NCBI GenBank assembly: GCA_033764265.1
Contig: JANRJB010000156.1
Span: 1-17,204, forward strand
Length of the DNA stretch: 17,204 nucleotides
Reading direction: 5' to 3'
DNA from: VGEM01 sp033764265
GTDB lineage: Bacteria > Pseudomonadota > Alphaproteobacteria > Rhodospirillales > Rhodospirillaceae
In this document: piece after piece, positions 7,950-14,595 of the stretch
Layout of the letters: each line of letters begins with the position of its first letter
How positions within the stretch are numbered: position 1 is the first letter of the stretch
The notes under the pieces: model-generated
What the model was told of the DNA's origin: nothing
The model's input: only the letters and a program-made list of their open reading frames with translations
Databases searched by the model: none
Translations under genes and position numbers: made by a program

Positions 7950-8873
7950 ATGACGGAGTTCGAGTTCTCGCGGCGGCGGGCGGCGATGGGCCTGGGCCTG
8001 TTGACGGCGGCGGGGCTGGGCTGGCCCGAGTTCACCCGGTCGCGCGCCGCGCACGCGGCCGCGAACGCAGACGGCCTGGATGACTTCGCCACCTACATGA
8101 AGCTCTATTCCAGCCTTCAGCCCAACCGCCACTGGTGGTGGTTCACCGGCCGCTGGGACCTGATCGCGCCCGGCCACACGCCGGTGCCGGTGGTGGGTTT
8201 CGACACCCTGATCCGCCGCGACGTGACGCCCCAGGACAACGGTGTGATCCTGACCCGCGGCTGGGAAGGCATGGTGTTCTGGGACCTGGAGACGCGCGAG
8301 CTGGTCGACGTCATGACCAACCCGATCAACGGCCGCCGGGTCGAGCCCTACTCCACCAAGGAAGGCCCGACCAACACGCGCACGTCCAAGGCCGGCTTCC
8401 ATGTCGGCGCGGGCGCGGAGCCCGAGCGCACGCGGCCCTTGGACTTTCCGCGCATGATCGCCGGCGACGACATCTGGCTGGAACGGGCCATGCAGGGGCG
8501 CGGGCCCCATCCGATGAAGCAGACCGAATGGAAACTGGAATCCTCGGGCGAACTGTACTGGACCAACCTGATCACGATCCTGCGCGGCAAGGTCAGCGAC
8601 ATCATGAACCCGGACGTTGCCATGGCCGCGGCCGATTACACCATCTCGGGCCAGAGCGTGCCGGTGCCGTGGCTGTTGATGGGCCAGAGCGGGGCGATGA
8701 TGGGCTGGAGCGGCTACGGCCGGAAGTTCGCGCGCCTGGACGACCTGCCGGCGAAAAGCCGGGCGTGGTACGAGGCCCGCCACCCGGAACTGTTCGCCAA
8801 CGCCGAACCGTGGACGGAATACTCCAACGCCTATTACGGCTACATGGCCGACCGCAAACCGGTGGAGCCGTAG
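7950..8873 (+). CDS. DUF1838 family protein with Tat signal peptide
   Basis: The 307-residue protein starts with a twin-arginine-type signal, SRRRAAMGLGLLTAAGLG (7-24), with likely cleavage after the AHA near residue 36; folded export to the periplasm is inferred. The mature part resembles DUF1838: a Trp-rich opening HWWWFTGRWD (61-70), EGMVFWDLETRELVDVM-type sequence around 106-122, TEWKLESSGELYW (192-204), and the late WLLMGQSGAMMGWSGYGRKF (241-260) followed by LDDLPAKSRAWYEARHPE. No catalytic role is known to me for this family. The ATG at 7950 has GGAG seven bases upstream and gives a normal Tat n-region, so it is preferred over the in-frame start at 7917, which lies inside the terminator region. 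The gene is alone between a terminator and a convergent operon whose last gene ends 15 bp away. Confidence 0.82.
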   Translation: MTEFEFSRRRAAMGLGLLTAAGLGWPEFTRSRAAHAAANADGLDDFATYMKLYSSLQPNRHWWWFTGRWDLIAPGHTPVPVVGFDTLIRRDVTPQDNGVILTRGWEGMVFWDLETRELVDVMTNPINGRRVEPYSTKEGPTNTRTSKAGFHVGAGAEPERTRPLDFPRMIAGDDIWLERAMQGRGPHPMKQTEWKLESSGELYWTNLITILRGKVSDIMNPDVAMAAADYTISGQSVPVPWLLMGQSGAMMGWSGYGRKFARLDDLPAKSRAWYEARHPELFANAEPWTEYSNAYYGYMADRKPVEP

Positions 8874-8888
8874 CGCACCGCGCGACGG

Positions 8889-9524
8889 TTATCGCGCCCG
8901 CAGTTCCTCGAACGACACCATGACGTGCGCGCGATAGGCCGGGCGCTGTTGCAGCCGGGCGTACCAGGCTTCGACGTGGGGCAGCTGGGGCCGCGCGATC
9001 TCCATCTCGAAATAGCGATACAACGAGGCCGCGATCGGAATGTCGGCGTACGTCAGCGCCGGGCCGCTCGCGAACGCCCTGGTGGCCAGCACGTCGTTCA
9101 GCAGCGTGAAGTTCTTCGCGCAGGCGGCGACCTTGGCGTCGATCAGCGGCCGGTTCCACTGCGCCGGCGCGGTGCGGATCATGGCGATGAATAGGTCGAT
9201 CAGGTCGCGCTGCAGGGTGGTCTGCGCCCATTCCATCCACTGGTCGACCGGCGCGCGCGCCGCCGCGTCGGGCGGCCAGAACGTCGCGTCGCCGTAGCGC
9301 GCCGCCAGATAGCGCACGATGGCGTGGGATTCCCACACGATCAGCCCGCCGTCGTCGATCACCGGGACCAGGCCGTGCGGGTTCATCGCCTTGAACGCCG
9401 GCGTGTCGAGCCCGCCGAATTTTCCGCCGGCGTCGATGCGCCGGTGGGGCAGGTTCAGGTCCGCCACCGTCCACATCACCTTCTGCACGTTGATCGAGGT
9501 GGTGCGGCCCCAGACGGTCAGCAT
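8889..9524 (-). CDS. Glutathione S-transferase family protein
   Basis: The 211-residue cytoplasmic protein has a thioredoxin-like N-terminal domain (1 to about 80) and a helical C-terminal domain. The active-site region is TTSINVQKVMW (8-18); S10 is the likely residue activating glutathione, and the SxNVxK pattern is typical of bacterial theta/beta-like GSTs. The cis-proline segment NPHGLVPVIDDGG (48-60) and WESHAIVRYL (64-73) form the gamma-glutamyl site. The N-capping motif TYAD (158-161) is in the C-terminal helix bundle. It conjugates glutathione to electrophiles or reduces disulfides; the substrate is unknown. It is the last gene of a three-gene minus-strand unit, starting 21 bp after the stop of the CpcT-like gene, and the other end of the unit also encodes a glutathione-dependent enzyme. 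Confidence 0.9.
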   Translation of the reverse strand: MLTVWGRTTSINVQKVMWTVADLNLPHRRIDAGGKFGGLDTPAFKAMNPHGLVPVIDDGGLIVWESHAIVRYLAARYGDATFWPPDAAARAPVDQWMEWAQTTLQRDLIDLFIAMIRTAPAQWNRPLIDAKVAACAKNFTLLNDVLATRAFASGPALTYADIPIAASLYRYFEMEIARPQLPHVEAWYARLQQRPAYRAHVMVSFEELRAR

Positions 9525-9545
9525 CGGTGCAACTCCGTCGCGTGA

Positions 9546-10235
9546 TCAGGTGGACGAGGCGCTGGCGCGGCGATCGAACTCGTAGGCGCCGGCGCGCGGC
9601 ACCCTGAACACCGTCGTGCCGTCGTCGCGCGTGCCGGATTCGGCGTACCAGATGCTCCGCGCCCCGATGACGACGCGGGCGTTGATGGTCATCGTCGTCC
9701 GGCTCTGCTGCGACACGATGGTGCAGTCCCCGCGCGGGATTTCGCCCAGGAACACATCGCCGTGCCGGCGGAACGGCAGGTCGCAGGCCGGCGGATAGGG
9801 GATCACGTCGGCGGCGGTCATGGTGCGCACCTTGGCCGGATCACGATGCGCGTCGCGCCACCGGTCGGGGTCTTTCAGCGTGTAGAACTTCATCATCACC
9901 GCGTTGCGCGCCGGATCGTCGGCGAACACCCAGATGCGCTGGCGCTGCAGCTTGCCGTCGGGCGCGCCCATCGGCCATTGCAGGTAGATCACATGATCGC
10001 CCAGCGCCGGCACGTCGACGCGCGCGAACACCGGATACAGCAGATCGGGCGCGGCGTCGGCCGCGACCGGACCGACGGCCAGCGCATTGGTGCCCGCGCG
10101 CACCTGGCGGGCGTTGCCGAACTCGCCCTGCACCCAGGCCAGCAACACCTCGCGGTCGGCGGCGAGATGGTCCGCCAGAGTCGCGGCGTGCGCCAAACCC
10201 GTCCCGACCGTCAGCGCGAGAACCAGGCGCCACAT
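9546..10235 (-). CDS. Secreted CpcT/CpeT-like (chromophore lyase fold) protein
   Basis: This 229-residue protein begins with a Sec signal peptide, MWRLVLALTVGTGLAHA, probably cleaved before ATL (18). The remainder follows the CpcT/CpeT pattern: LLAWVQGEFGNARQ (31-44) resembles the opening helix and strand of that family, YPVFARVDVPALGDHVIYLQ (67-86) the second block, LQRQRIWVF (96-104) the RQR strand, GDCTIVSQQ (169-177) the cysteine block, and WYAESGTRDDGTTVFRV-type sequence (196-212) the end. C151 and C171 are the only cysteines in the mature chain and could form a disulfide. In cyanobacteria this beta-barrel family attaches bilins to phycobiliproteins. Here there are no phycobiliproteins and the protein is exported, so another ligand is likely. 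It starts 4 bp after the yfcG-type gene stop and is followed after 21 bp by a second GST. Confidence 0.75.
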   Translation of the reverse strand: MWRLVLALTVGTGLAHAATLADHLAADREVLLAWVQGEFGNARQVRAGTNALAVGPVAADAAPDLLYPVFARVDVPALGDHVIYLQWPMGAPDGKLQRQRIWVFADDPARNAVMMKFYTLKDPDRWRDAHRDPAKVRTMTAADVIPYPPACDLPFRRHGDVFLGEIPRGDCTIVSQQSRTTMTINARVVIGARSIWYAESGTRDDGTTVFRVPRAGAYEFDRRASASST

Positions 10236-10239
10236 GCGG

Positions 10240-10926
10240 TCATACCGTCTTCTGCTTGGTGAACAGGTTGTCGAAGGCTTCCTTGTCGGGGTTGCCGAGT
10301 TTCATGACGTCTTCCAGCACGGCGCAGCCCTTGATCACGGCCGGGCGCGCGCCCACCGTGGCGCGCCAGCGCTTGACGTGGGGATAGTCGTCGAGCGCGA
10401 TGTTGTGGAAGTCGTAGATTTTCACCCATGGATAGGTCGCCATGTCGGCGATGGAGTACTCGCCCGCCAGGTACGCGTGGGCGGCGAGGCGTTTGTCCAT
10501 GACGCGATAAAGCCGCTTGGTCTCGGTCCAGTAGCGGTCGATGGCGTAGGGAATTTTTTCCGGCGCGTAGCGGAAGAAATGCCCGCACTGGCCGAACAGC
10601 GGCCCGACGTTGGCGACCTGGAAGATCAGCCATTGGATCACGTCGAAGCGCCGCGCCGTATCCTTGGGGATGAAGCGGCCGGTTTTCTCGGCCAGGTACA
10701 AAAGGATCGCGCCCGATTCGAACACGGTGTAGGGCGCCCCCCCCGGCCCGTTGCGATCGACGATGGTGGGGATTTTGTTGTTGGGATTGAGCTTCAGGTA
10801 TTCGGGGTCGAACTGGTCGCCCTTCAGCATGTTGATCGGGTGCACGGTGTAGGGCAGCCCGCATTCCTCGAGCATGATGGGGATTTTGTGGCCGTTGGGC
10901 GTGGGCCAGTAGTACAGGTCGATCAT
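10240..10926 (-). CDS. yfcG: YfcG-like glutathione transferase / disulfide-bond oxidoreductase
   Basis: The 228-residue protein aligns by eye along most of its length with E. coli YfcG, a nu-class GST that reduces disulfides using glutathione. The N-terminus MIDLYYWPTPNGHKIPIMLE carries T9 and N11, the positions that bind glutathione in YfcG in place of a classical Ser/Tyr/Cys. NPNNKIPTIVD (47-57), FESGAILLYLAEKTG (69-83), QWLIFQVANVGPLFGQ (98-113) and IPYAIDRYWTETKRLYRVMD (125-144) are all family blocks. EYSIADMATYPWV (156-168) contains the SxAD capping motif. The ATG at 10924-10926 was chosen because it matches the family's start; the open frame extends further but without similarity. It heads a minus-strand operon with the CpcT-like protein and a second GST, divergent from the TRAP operon. 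Confidence 0.9.
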   Translation of the reverse strand: MIDLYYWPTPNGHKIPIMLEECGLPYTVHPINMLKGDQFDPEYLKLNPNNKIPTIVDRNGPGGAPYTVFESGAILLYLAEKTGRFIPKDTARRFDVIQWLIFQVANVGPLFGQCGHFFRYAPEKIPYAIDRYWTETKRLYRVMDKRLAAHAYLAGEYSIADMATYPWVKIYDFHNIALDDYPHVKRWRATVGARPAVIKGCAVLEDVMKLGNPDKEAFDNLFTKQKTV

Positions 10927-10978
10927 GGAACGGTCCGGCGCGATGGGATTGGAGGAGCCGCAGTGTAGTGGAGCGGAT

Positions 10979-11006
10979 TTGGCATTCGCCACCTTATCTT
11001 GATCTT
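10979..11006 (+). promoter_or_regulatory. Weak candidate promoter for the TRAP operon
   Basis: In the 179 bp divergent spacer (10927-11105) the best plus-strand pair is TTGGCA (10979-10984) and GATCTT (11001-11006) with a 16-base gap. The -35 matches five of six consensus positions but the -10 only three. Nothing convincing was seen on the minus strand for the yfcG unit. Confidence 0.2.
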
Positions 11007-11105
11007 GCGGCGAAAGCGCGATTGGCCGCCACCGGCGTCGGGGGTAAGCTTCGGCCCATGCGTTCGGACGGCACATTCAGGTTGGCGCCCCGCGAAGGGC
11101 CGCGC

Positions 11106-11324
11106 ATGAACCGCGGTCGCGTGGTCGCGGTGATGACCGCGCTGTTGCTGGCCACCATGGCGCTGATCATGGCCGGGCCGCTGGCCGACTGGCTGCCGTG
11201 GCCGGTGGTGGCGTGGTTCGCCGTCAGCCACGCCTTTTTCTGCGCGGTGATCCTGCGCGTGCGGCCGTTCCGCGGCCCCTACGTCACGCCGATGCTGAAG
11301 GACGACGACGGGGACGGCCGGTGA
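11106..11324 (+). CDS. Small two-helix membrane protein leading the TRAP operon
   Basis: A 72-residue protein of unknown function. It has a short basic start (MNRGR), a first hydrophobic helix at about 5-25 (VVAVMTALLLATMALIMAG), a second at about 30-50 (LPWPVVAWFAVSHAFFCAVI), then a basic patch RVRPFRG and an acidic tail DDDGDGR. The positive-inside pattern suggests a helical hairpin with both ends in the cytoplasm. AAGGG lies about six bases before ATG 11106; an in-frame ATG at 11058 would add 16 residues but has a poorer ribosome-binding site. Its stop overlaps the GTG start of the TRAP binding-protein gene (GTGA, 11321-11324), so translation is probably coupled. This points to a role with the transporter, but I know of no described function. 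Confidence 0.7.
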   Translation: MNRGRVVAVMTALLLATMALIMAGPLADWLPWPVVAWFAVSHAFFCAVILRVRPFRGPYVTPMLKDDDGDGR

Positions 11325-12322
11325 CGGCGCGCGTGACCCGCCGCGGCGCGATCGCGGGCGGCGCGGCGCTGCTGGCCGCAACGCCGGCGACCGCCAACGT
11401 GACCGCCAAGATCACCGCCCAGGCCTTGAAAAACTCGGTGTGGGACCAGCAGTGGGACGCCTTCAAGGCCAACATGGCCCGCCGTCCCGACATCGCGGTC
11501 GAGTACTACATCCGCGGCGAGATCGGCAACGAAGAGCAGATGCTGACCGCCCTGCGCCGCGATCGGGTGCAGGTGGGCGGCATCACCATGTGGGGCCTGG
11601 CGGGCATCATCCCCGAGGCCGCCGTGCCGATGGTGCCGTTCCTGTTCGACAGCGTCGCCGAAGTGGACTTCGTGTTCGACAACTTCCTGGCGGAACCGTT
11701 CGACGCGCTGCTGCGCGCCAAGGGCCTGAAGTTCCTGCTGTGGTCCGAGGTCGGCTGGAGCAACCTGTACGCCCGCAAGCCGGTGGTGGAGGTGGCCGAC
11801 ATCGCCGGCTTGAAGCTGCGCGGCTCGCCCAACTTCGCCGCCCAGGCGTTCCTGCGGTCGGTCGGCGCGGATTCCGTGCCGCTGGGCATCGCCGACATCG
11901 CGCCCGCGCTGCAGACCGGCCTGGTCGACGGCGGGCTGTCGAGCCTGACGTTCTTCTATTACGGCCTGCGCGAGTTCGCCACCGACCTGACCCAACTGCA
12001 CCAGTGCTACGACCAAGGCGTGCAGGTGGCCAACGCCGAATGGTGGGACACCCTGTCGGCCGACCAGCAGGGCGCCCTGGCAGCGGCGTTCGTGCCGATC
12101 GAACAAGCCCGGCGCGAGCTGCGCGACTTGGAGGCCAACCTGTTGCGGAACCTGAAACAGGGCGGAATGCGCATCCACACACTTTCGGCCGAGCAGCGGG
12201 CCGCATGGAAGGCCGCGACCGCGCCGGTGCACGCCGAGGTGCTGGCCGCCATCGGCGGACAGGCCCAGGCGATCTACGACACCATTCAGCGCGGCAAGCG
12301 CGCATTCGCCGAGCGAACATAA
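11321..12322 (+). CDS. dctP: TRAP transporter substrate-binding protein (DctP family)
   Basis: The 333-residue periplasmic receptor has a twin-arginine signal (TRRGAIAGGAALLAA, 6-20) with probable cleavage after ATA near 25. DctP features are PMVPFLFDSVAEVDFVFDNF (103-122), the clamp arginine R167 in GLKLRGSPN (163-171), which in this family binds the substrate carboxylate, DIAPALQTGLVDGGLSS (192-208), and the tail QAIYDTIQRGKRAFAE. The start is GTG at 11321, inside the preceding stop codon, which gives a proper Tat n-region; GTG 11336 is a shorter alternative. The protein delivers an organic acid or similar solute to the DctQ/DctM permease encoded 106 bp downstream. The ligand cannot be predicted from the residues visible. 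It is paralogous to the orphan receptor at 2449-3483. Confidence 0.92.
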   Translation: MTARVTRRGAIAGGAALLAATPATANVTAKITAQALKNSVWDQQWDAFKANMARRPDIAVEYYIRGEIGNEEQMLTALRRDRVQVGGITMWGLAGIIPEAAVPMVPFLFDSVAEVDFVFDNFLAEPFDALLRAKGLKFLLWSEVGWSNLYARKPVVEVADIAGLKLRGSPNFAAQAFLRSVGADSVPLGIADIAPALQTGLVDGGLSSLTFFYYGLREFATDLTQLHQCYDQGVQVANAEWWDTLSADQQGALAAAFVPIEQARRELRDLEANLLRNLKQGGMRIHTLSAEQRAAWKAATAPVHAEVLAAIGGQAQAIYDTIQRGKRAFAERT

Positions 12323-12373
12323 TCCGCGCCAAACCCGCGGACCGCCTTCGCCAAAAGCTGTGGGACAGCCGCG

Positions 12374-12410
12374 GTCGGGCCGTTAAGATGCCGCCCGACG
12401 GTTGCCGGGC
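12374..12410 (+). promoter_or_regulatory. Two mutually exclusive stems between dctP and dctQ
   Basis: GTCGGGC (12374-12380) can pair perfectly with GCCCGAC (12393-12399). The GCCCG of that second arm can instead pair with CGGGC (12406-12410). The second stem ends 8 bases before the GGGGAG ribosome-binding site of dctQ. There is no T-run, so this is not a terminator. In a GC-rich spacer such pairings arise by chance easily; processing or expression balancing between receptor and permease is speculative. Confidence 0.3.
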
Positions 12411-12428
12411 GATGGCGCGGGGAGTTGC

Positions 12429-13043
12429 ATGGACGCGGTGAAGAAATTCCTGAACGGGCTGCGCATTTTCCAGCAGGGCCTGTGTTTCGCGGCATTCGCG
12501 GTGATGGCGGGCGCCTTGATCTACGACGTGCTCAAGCGCGAAATCACCGGTTCGGGCGCGTTCGGCGCGCCCCAGGTGGGCGTGATCGGCATGATCGTGG
12601 TGTCGTACATCGGCGTCGGGCTGGCCTCGGCCTCGGGCAGCCACTATCGGCCGCGCTTCGCCGACAAGGTGTTTCCGGCGCGCTTCAATCCGCTGATGGA
12701 CCGGATCGGCGAGTTCGGCTTCGCCGCGTTCTGCGCGTTCCTGGCCTACGTCGCCGCGCGCGTGACGCTGGAAAGCATGGAGCTGAACGACGTGTCGCCG
12801 GTGCTGCGCATTCCGATCTGGCCGGTGCAGATGACGATTGCCATTGGGTTCGGGATGGTGTCGGTCACGCACTTCCTTTACGGCGTGTTCCTGGAACTGC
12901 GCCCCGCGCCCTCCGATGAAGGCGGCGAACTGGCGTCCAAGTTGCAGGAGCAGGAAATCATCCACGGCCACGACGACTATGACCGCGAACTGGCCGCGCG
13001 CGAGGCCGCCCAGAAAGGCGCCCGCACCGGAGGCGCGCCATGA
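12429..13043 (+). CDS. dctQ: TRAP transporter small permease (DctQ family)
   Basis: This inner-membrane protein of 204 residues has four predicted helices at about 14-32, 50-70, 93-112 and 131-153, the standard DctQ layout. IPIWPVQMTIAIGFGMVSV (128-146) corresponds to the conserved fourth-helix block with the WP motif. It pairs with DctM and helps the receptor dock; transport is driven by an ion gradient. The ATG at 12429 is preceded by GGGGAG at a good distance. The stop overlaps the dctM start (ATGA, 13040-13043), so the two are translated together. About 50 residues follow the last helix (LRPAPSDEGG... to the end); this cytoplasmic tail is charged, contains HGHDDYDRE, and is longer than in most DctQ proteins. 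Confidence 0.92.
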   Translation: MDAVKKFLNGLRIFQQGLCFAAFAVMAGALIYDVLKREITGSGAFGAPQVGVIGMIVVSYIGVGLASASGSHYRPRFADKVFPARFNPLMDRIGEFGFAAFCAFLAYVAARVTLESMELNDVSPVLRIPIWPVQMTIAIGFGMVSVTHFLYGVFLELRPAPSDEGGELASKLQEQEIIHGHDDYDRELAAREAAQKGARTGGAP

Positions 13044-14365
13044 CCGCGGTCGCCGGCGTTGCGCTGCCGTTCGTCCTGGCCGCGCTGATCATCCTGCGCC
13101 AGAACATCATCGTGCTGCTCGGCGTGGCCACGTTCGCCGCCTACTACTTCTGGGGCGGCGGCGAGGTCATGAACGTGGTCTACGACATGTGGGACGCCTC
13201 GAACCGCGAGGTGCTGCTGTCGGTGCCCTTGTACATCCTGGCCGGCGCGATCATGTCGCAGGGCTCGATCGCCGAGCGGCTGATCAACCTGATGAAAGCG
13301 CTGATGCGGCCGATACCGGGCGGGCTGGCGCTGGCGTCATTGCTGGCCTGCGGCATTTTCGCGGCGATCTCGGGCTCCTCCATCGTGACGCTGCTGGCGG
13401 TCGGCTCGATCATGTATCCGGCGCTGCTCAAGGCCGGCTACGACCGCAAATTCGCCATCGGCATGCTGTGCGCCGGCGGCACGCTGGGCATCATCATTCC
13501 GCCCAGCATTCCGCTGATCCTGTACGGGATCATGACCCAGGCTTCGATCGCCGACCTGTTCATCGCCGGCATCGGGCCCGGACTGATGCTGCTCGGCGCG
13601 TTCATGCTGTATTCGCTGATCGTCAACTGGCACCGCGACCGCGGCGGCATGTGGAGCCCGCGCGAGATCGTGCAGGCGGCCAAGGATTCGATCTGGGCGC
13701 TGATGACGCCGTTCGTCATCCTGGGCGGCATTTATTCCGGCTACTTCACGCCGACCGAATCCGCCGCGGTCGCGGTGCTGACCGCGATCCTGGTGGAAAC
13801 GCTCGCCCACCGGCACGGGTTCGTGCATCTGATGCGCGGCAACATGGCCGGCCTGGGCCAGACCTGGCGCGACATGGGCAACCTGGTGTGGCGCGTGGTC
13901 GGCGAGACCTCGACCATGATGGGCGGGCTGTTCCCGGTGCTGGCGCTGGCCCTGTCGCTCAACGTCTTCATGACCTACGAACAGGTGCCCAACCAACTGG
14001 TCGAATGGCTGACCGGGTTCATCGACAGCAAGGTGATGTTCCTGATCCTGGTGAACCTGTTCCTGCTGGTGGTCGGCTGCTTCCTTGACGCCGGTTCGGC
14101 CATCCTGATCCTGAGCCCGCTGTTGCCTCCGATGGCCCAGACCTACGGCATCGACCTGATCCACTTCGGCATCATCATGAACGTCAACCTGGAGATCGGC
14201 TATTTGACGCCGCCGATGGGCATCAACCTGATCGTGGCCATGGGCGCCTTCAAGGAGGAGTTCCTGACCATCGTGCGCGGCGTGCTGCCGTTCATCGGCA
14301 TCATGGTGGTGTGCCTGTGGATCATCGCGATGTTCCCGCAGATCAGCCTGTTCATGATCGACTGA
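13040..14365 (+). CDS. dctM: TRAP transporter large permease (DctM family)
   Basis: The 441-residue membrane subunit forms the translocation path of the TRAP transporter. Family motifs are clear in both inverted halves. The first has GGLALASLLACGIFAAISGS (94-113), with the helix-breaking SGSS loop, and GGTLGIIIPPSIPLI (146-160). The middle block is GGIYSGYFTPTESAAVAV (229-246). The second half has CFLDAGSAILILSPLLPPM (347-365) and NLEIGYLTPPMGINL (383-397). The length is usual for DctM. About eleven to twelve hydrophobic helices can be seen. The start is fixed by the ATGA overlap with dctQ. Substrate entry depends on the receptor at 11321 and perhaps also on the orphan receptor at 2449. A 66-residue gene follows after 20 bp. 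Confidence 0.95.
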   Translation: MTAVAGVALPFVLAALIILRQNIIVLLGVATFAAYYFWGGGEVMNVVYDMWDASNREVLLSVPLYILAGAIMSQGSIAERLINLMKALMRPIPGGLALASLLACGIFAAISGSSIVTLLAVGSIMYPALLKAGYDRKFAIGMLCAGGTLGIIIPPSIPLILYGIMTQASIADLFIAGIGPGLMLLGAFMLYSLIVNWHRDRGGMWSPREIVQAAKDSIWALMTPFVILGGIYSGYFTPTESAAVAVLTAILVETLAHRHGFVHLMRGNMAGLGQTWRDMGNLVWRVVGETSTMMGGLFPVLALALSLNVFMTYEQVPNQLVEWLTGFIDSKVMFLILVNLFLLVVGCFLDAGSAILILSPLLPPMAQTYGIDLIHFGIIMNVNLEIGYLTPPMGINLIVAMGAFKEEFLTIVRGVLPFIGIMVVCLWIIAMFPQISLFMID

Positions 14366-14385
14366 CGGGACGGAAAACCGGGGCC

Positions 14386-14586
14386 ATGGCCGCCAAGTCG
14401 CCCAAGACACCGCCAACGCCCGCGCCGCCGCGCGACGCGGCCCGGGCGCTTGAATCGGTTGATGACCGGCGGGCGAGGAACCGTGTGATGCAGTTGCGCG
14501 AGCGGCTGGGCAAGGCCGTGGATGATCCGGTCGTGGCCGCGCGGATGGCGCGCTATTTGCAGGAGCTGATGCGCGAGGGGCGGTAG
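14386..14586 (+). CDS. Small hypothetical protein at the end of the TRAP operon
   Basis: The 66-residue product has a Pro/Lys/Ala-rich, probably disordered start (MAAKSPKTPPTPAPPRDAA) and a charged helical rest, including DRRARNRVMQLRERLGKAV (about 27-45) and VVAARMARYLQELMREGR at the end. It has no signal peptide and no membrane helix. I recognise no family. It begins 20 bp after the dctM stop with CGGGG near the ATG, and its end is 9 bp from the convergent oxidoreductase gene. Its codon use looks like its neighbours. Co-transcription with the TRAP genes is likely from spacing; a function in transport is only a guess. Confidence 0.55.
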   Translation: MAAKSPKTPPTPAPPRDAARALESVDDRRARNRVMQLRERLGKAVDDPVVAARMARYLQELMREGR

Positions 14587-14595
14587 CGGGAACGG

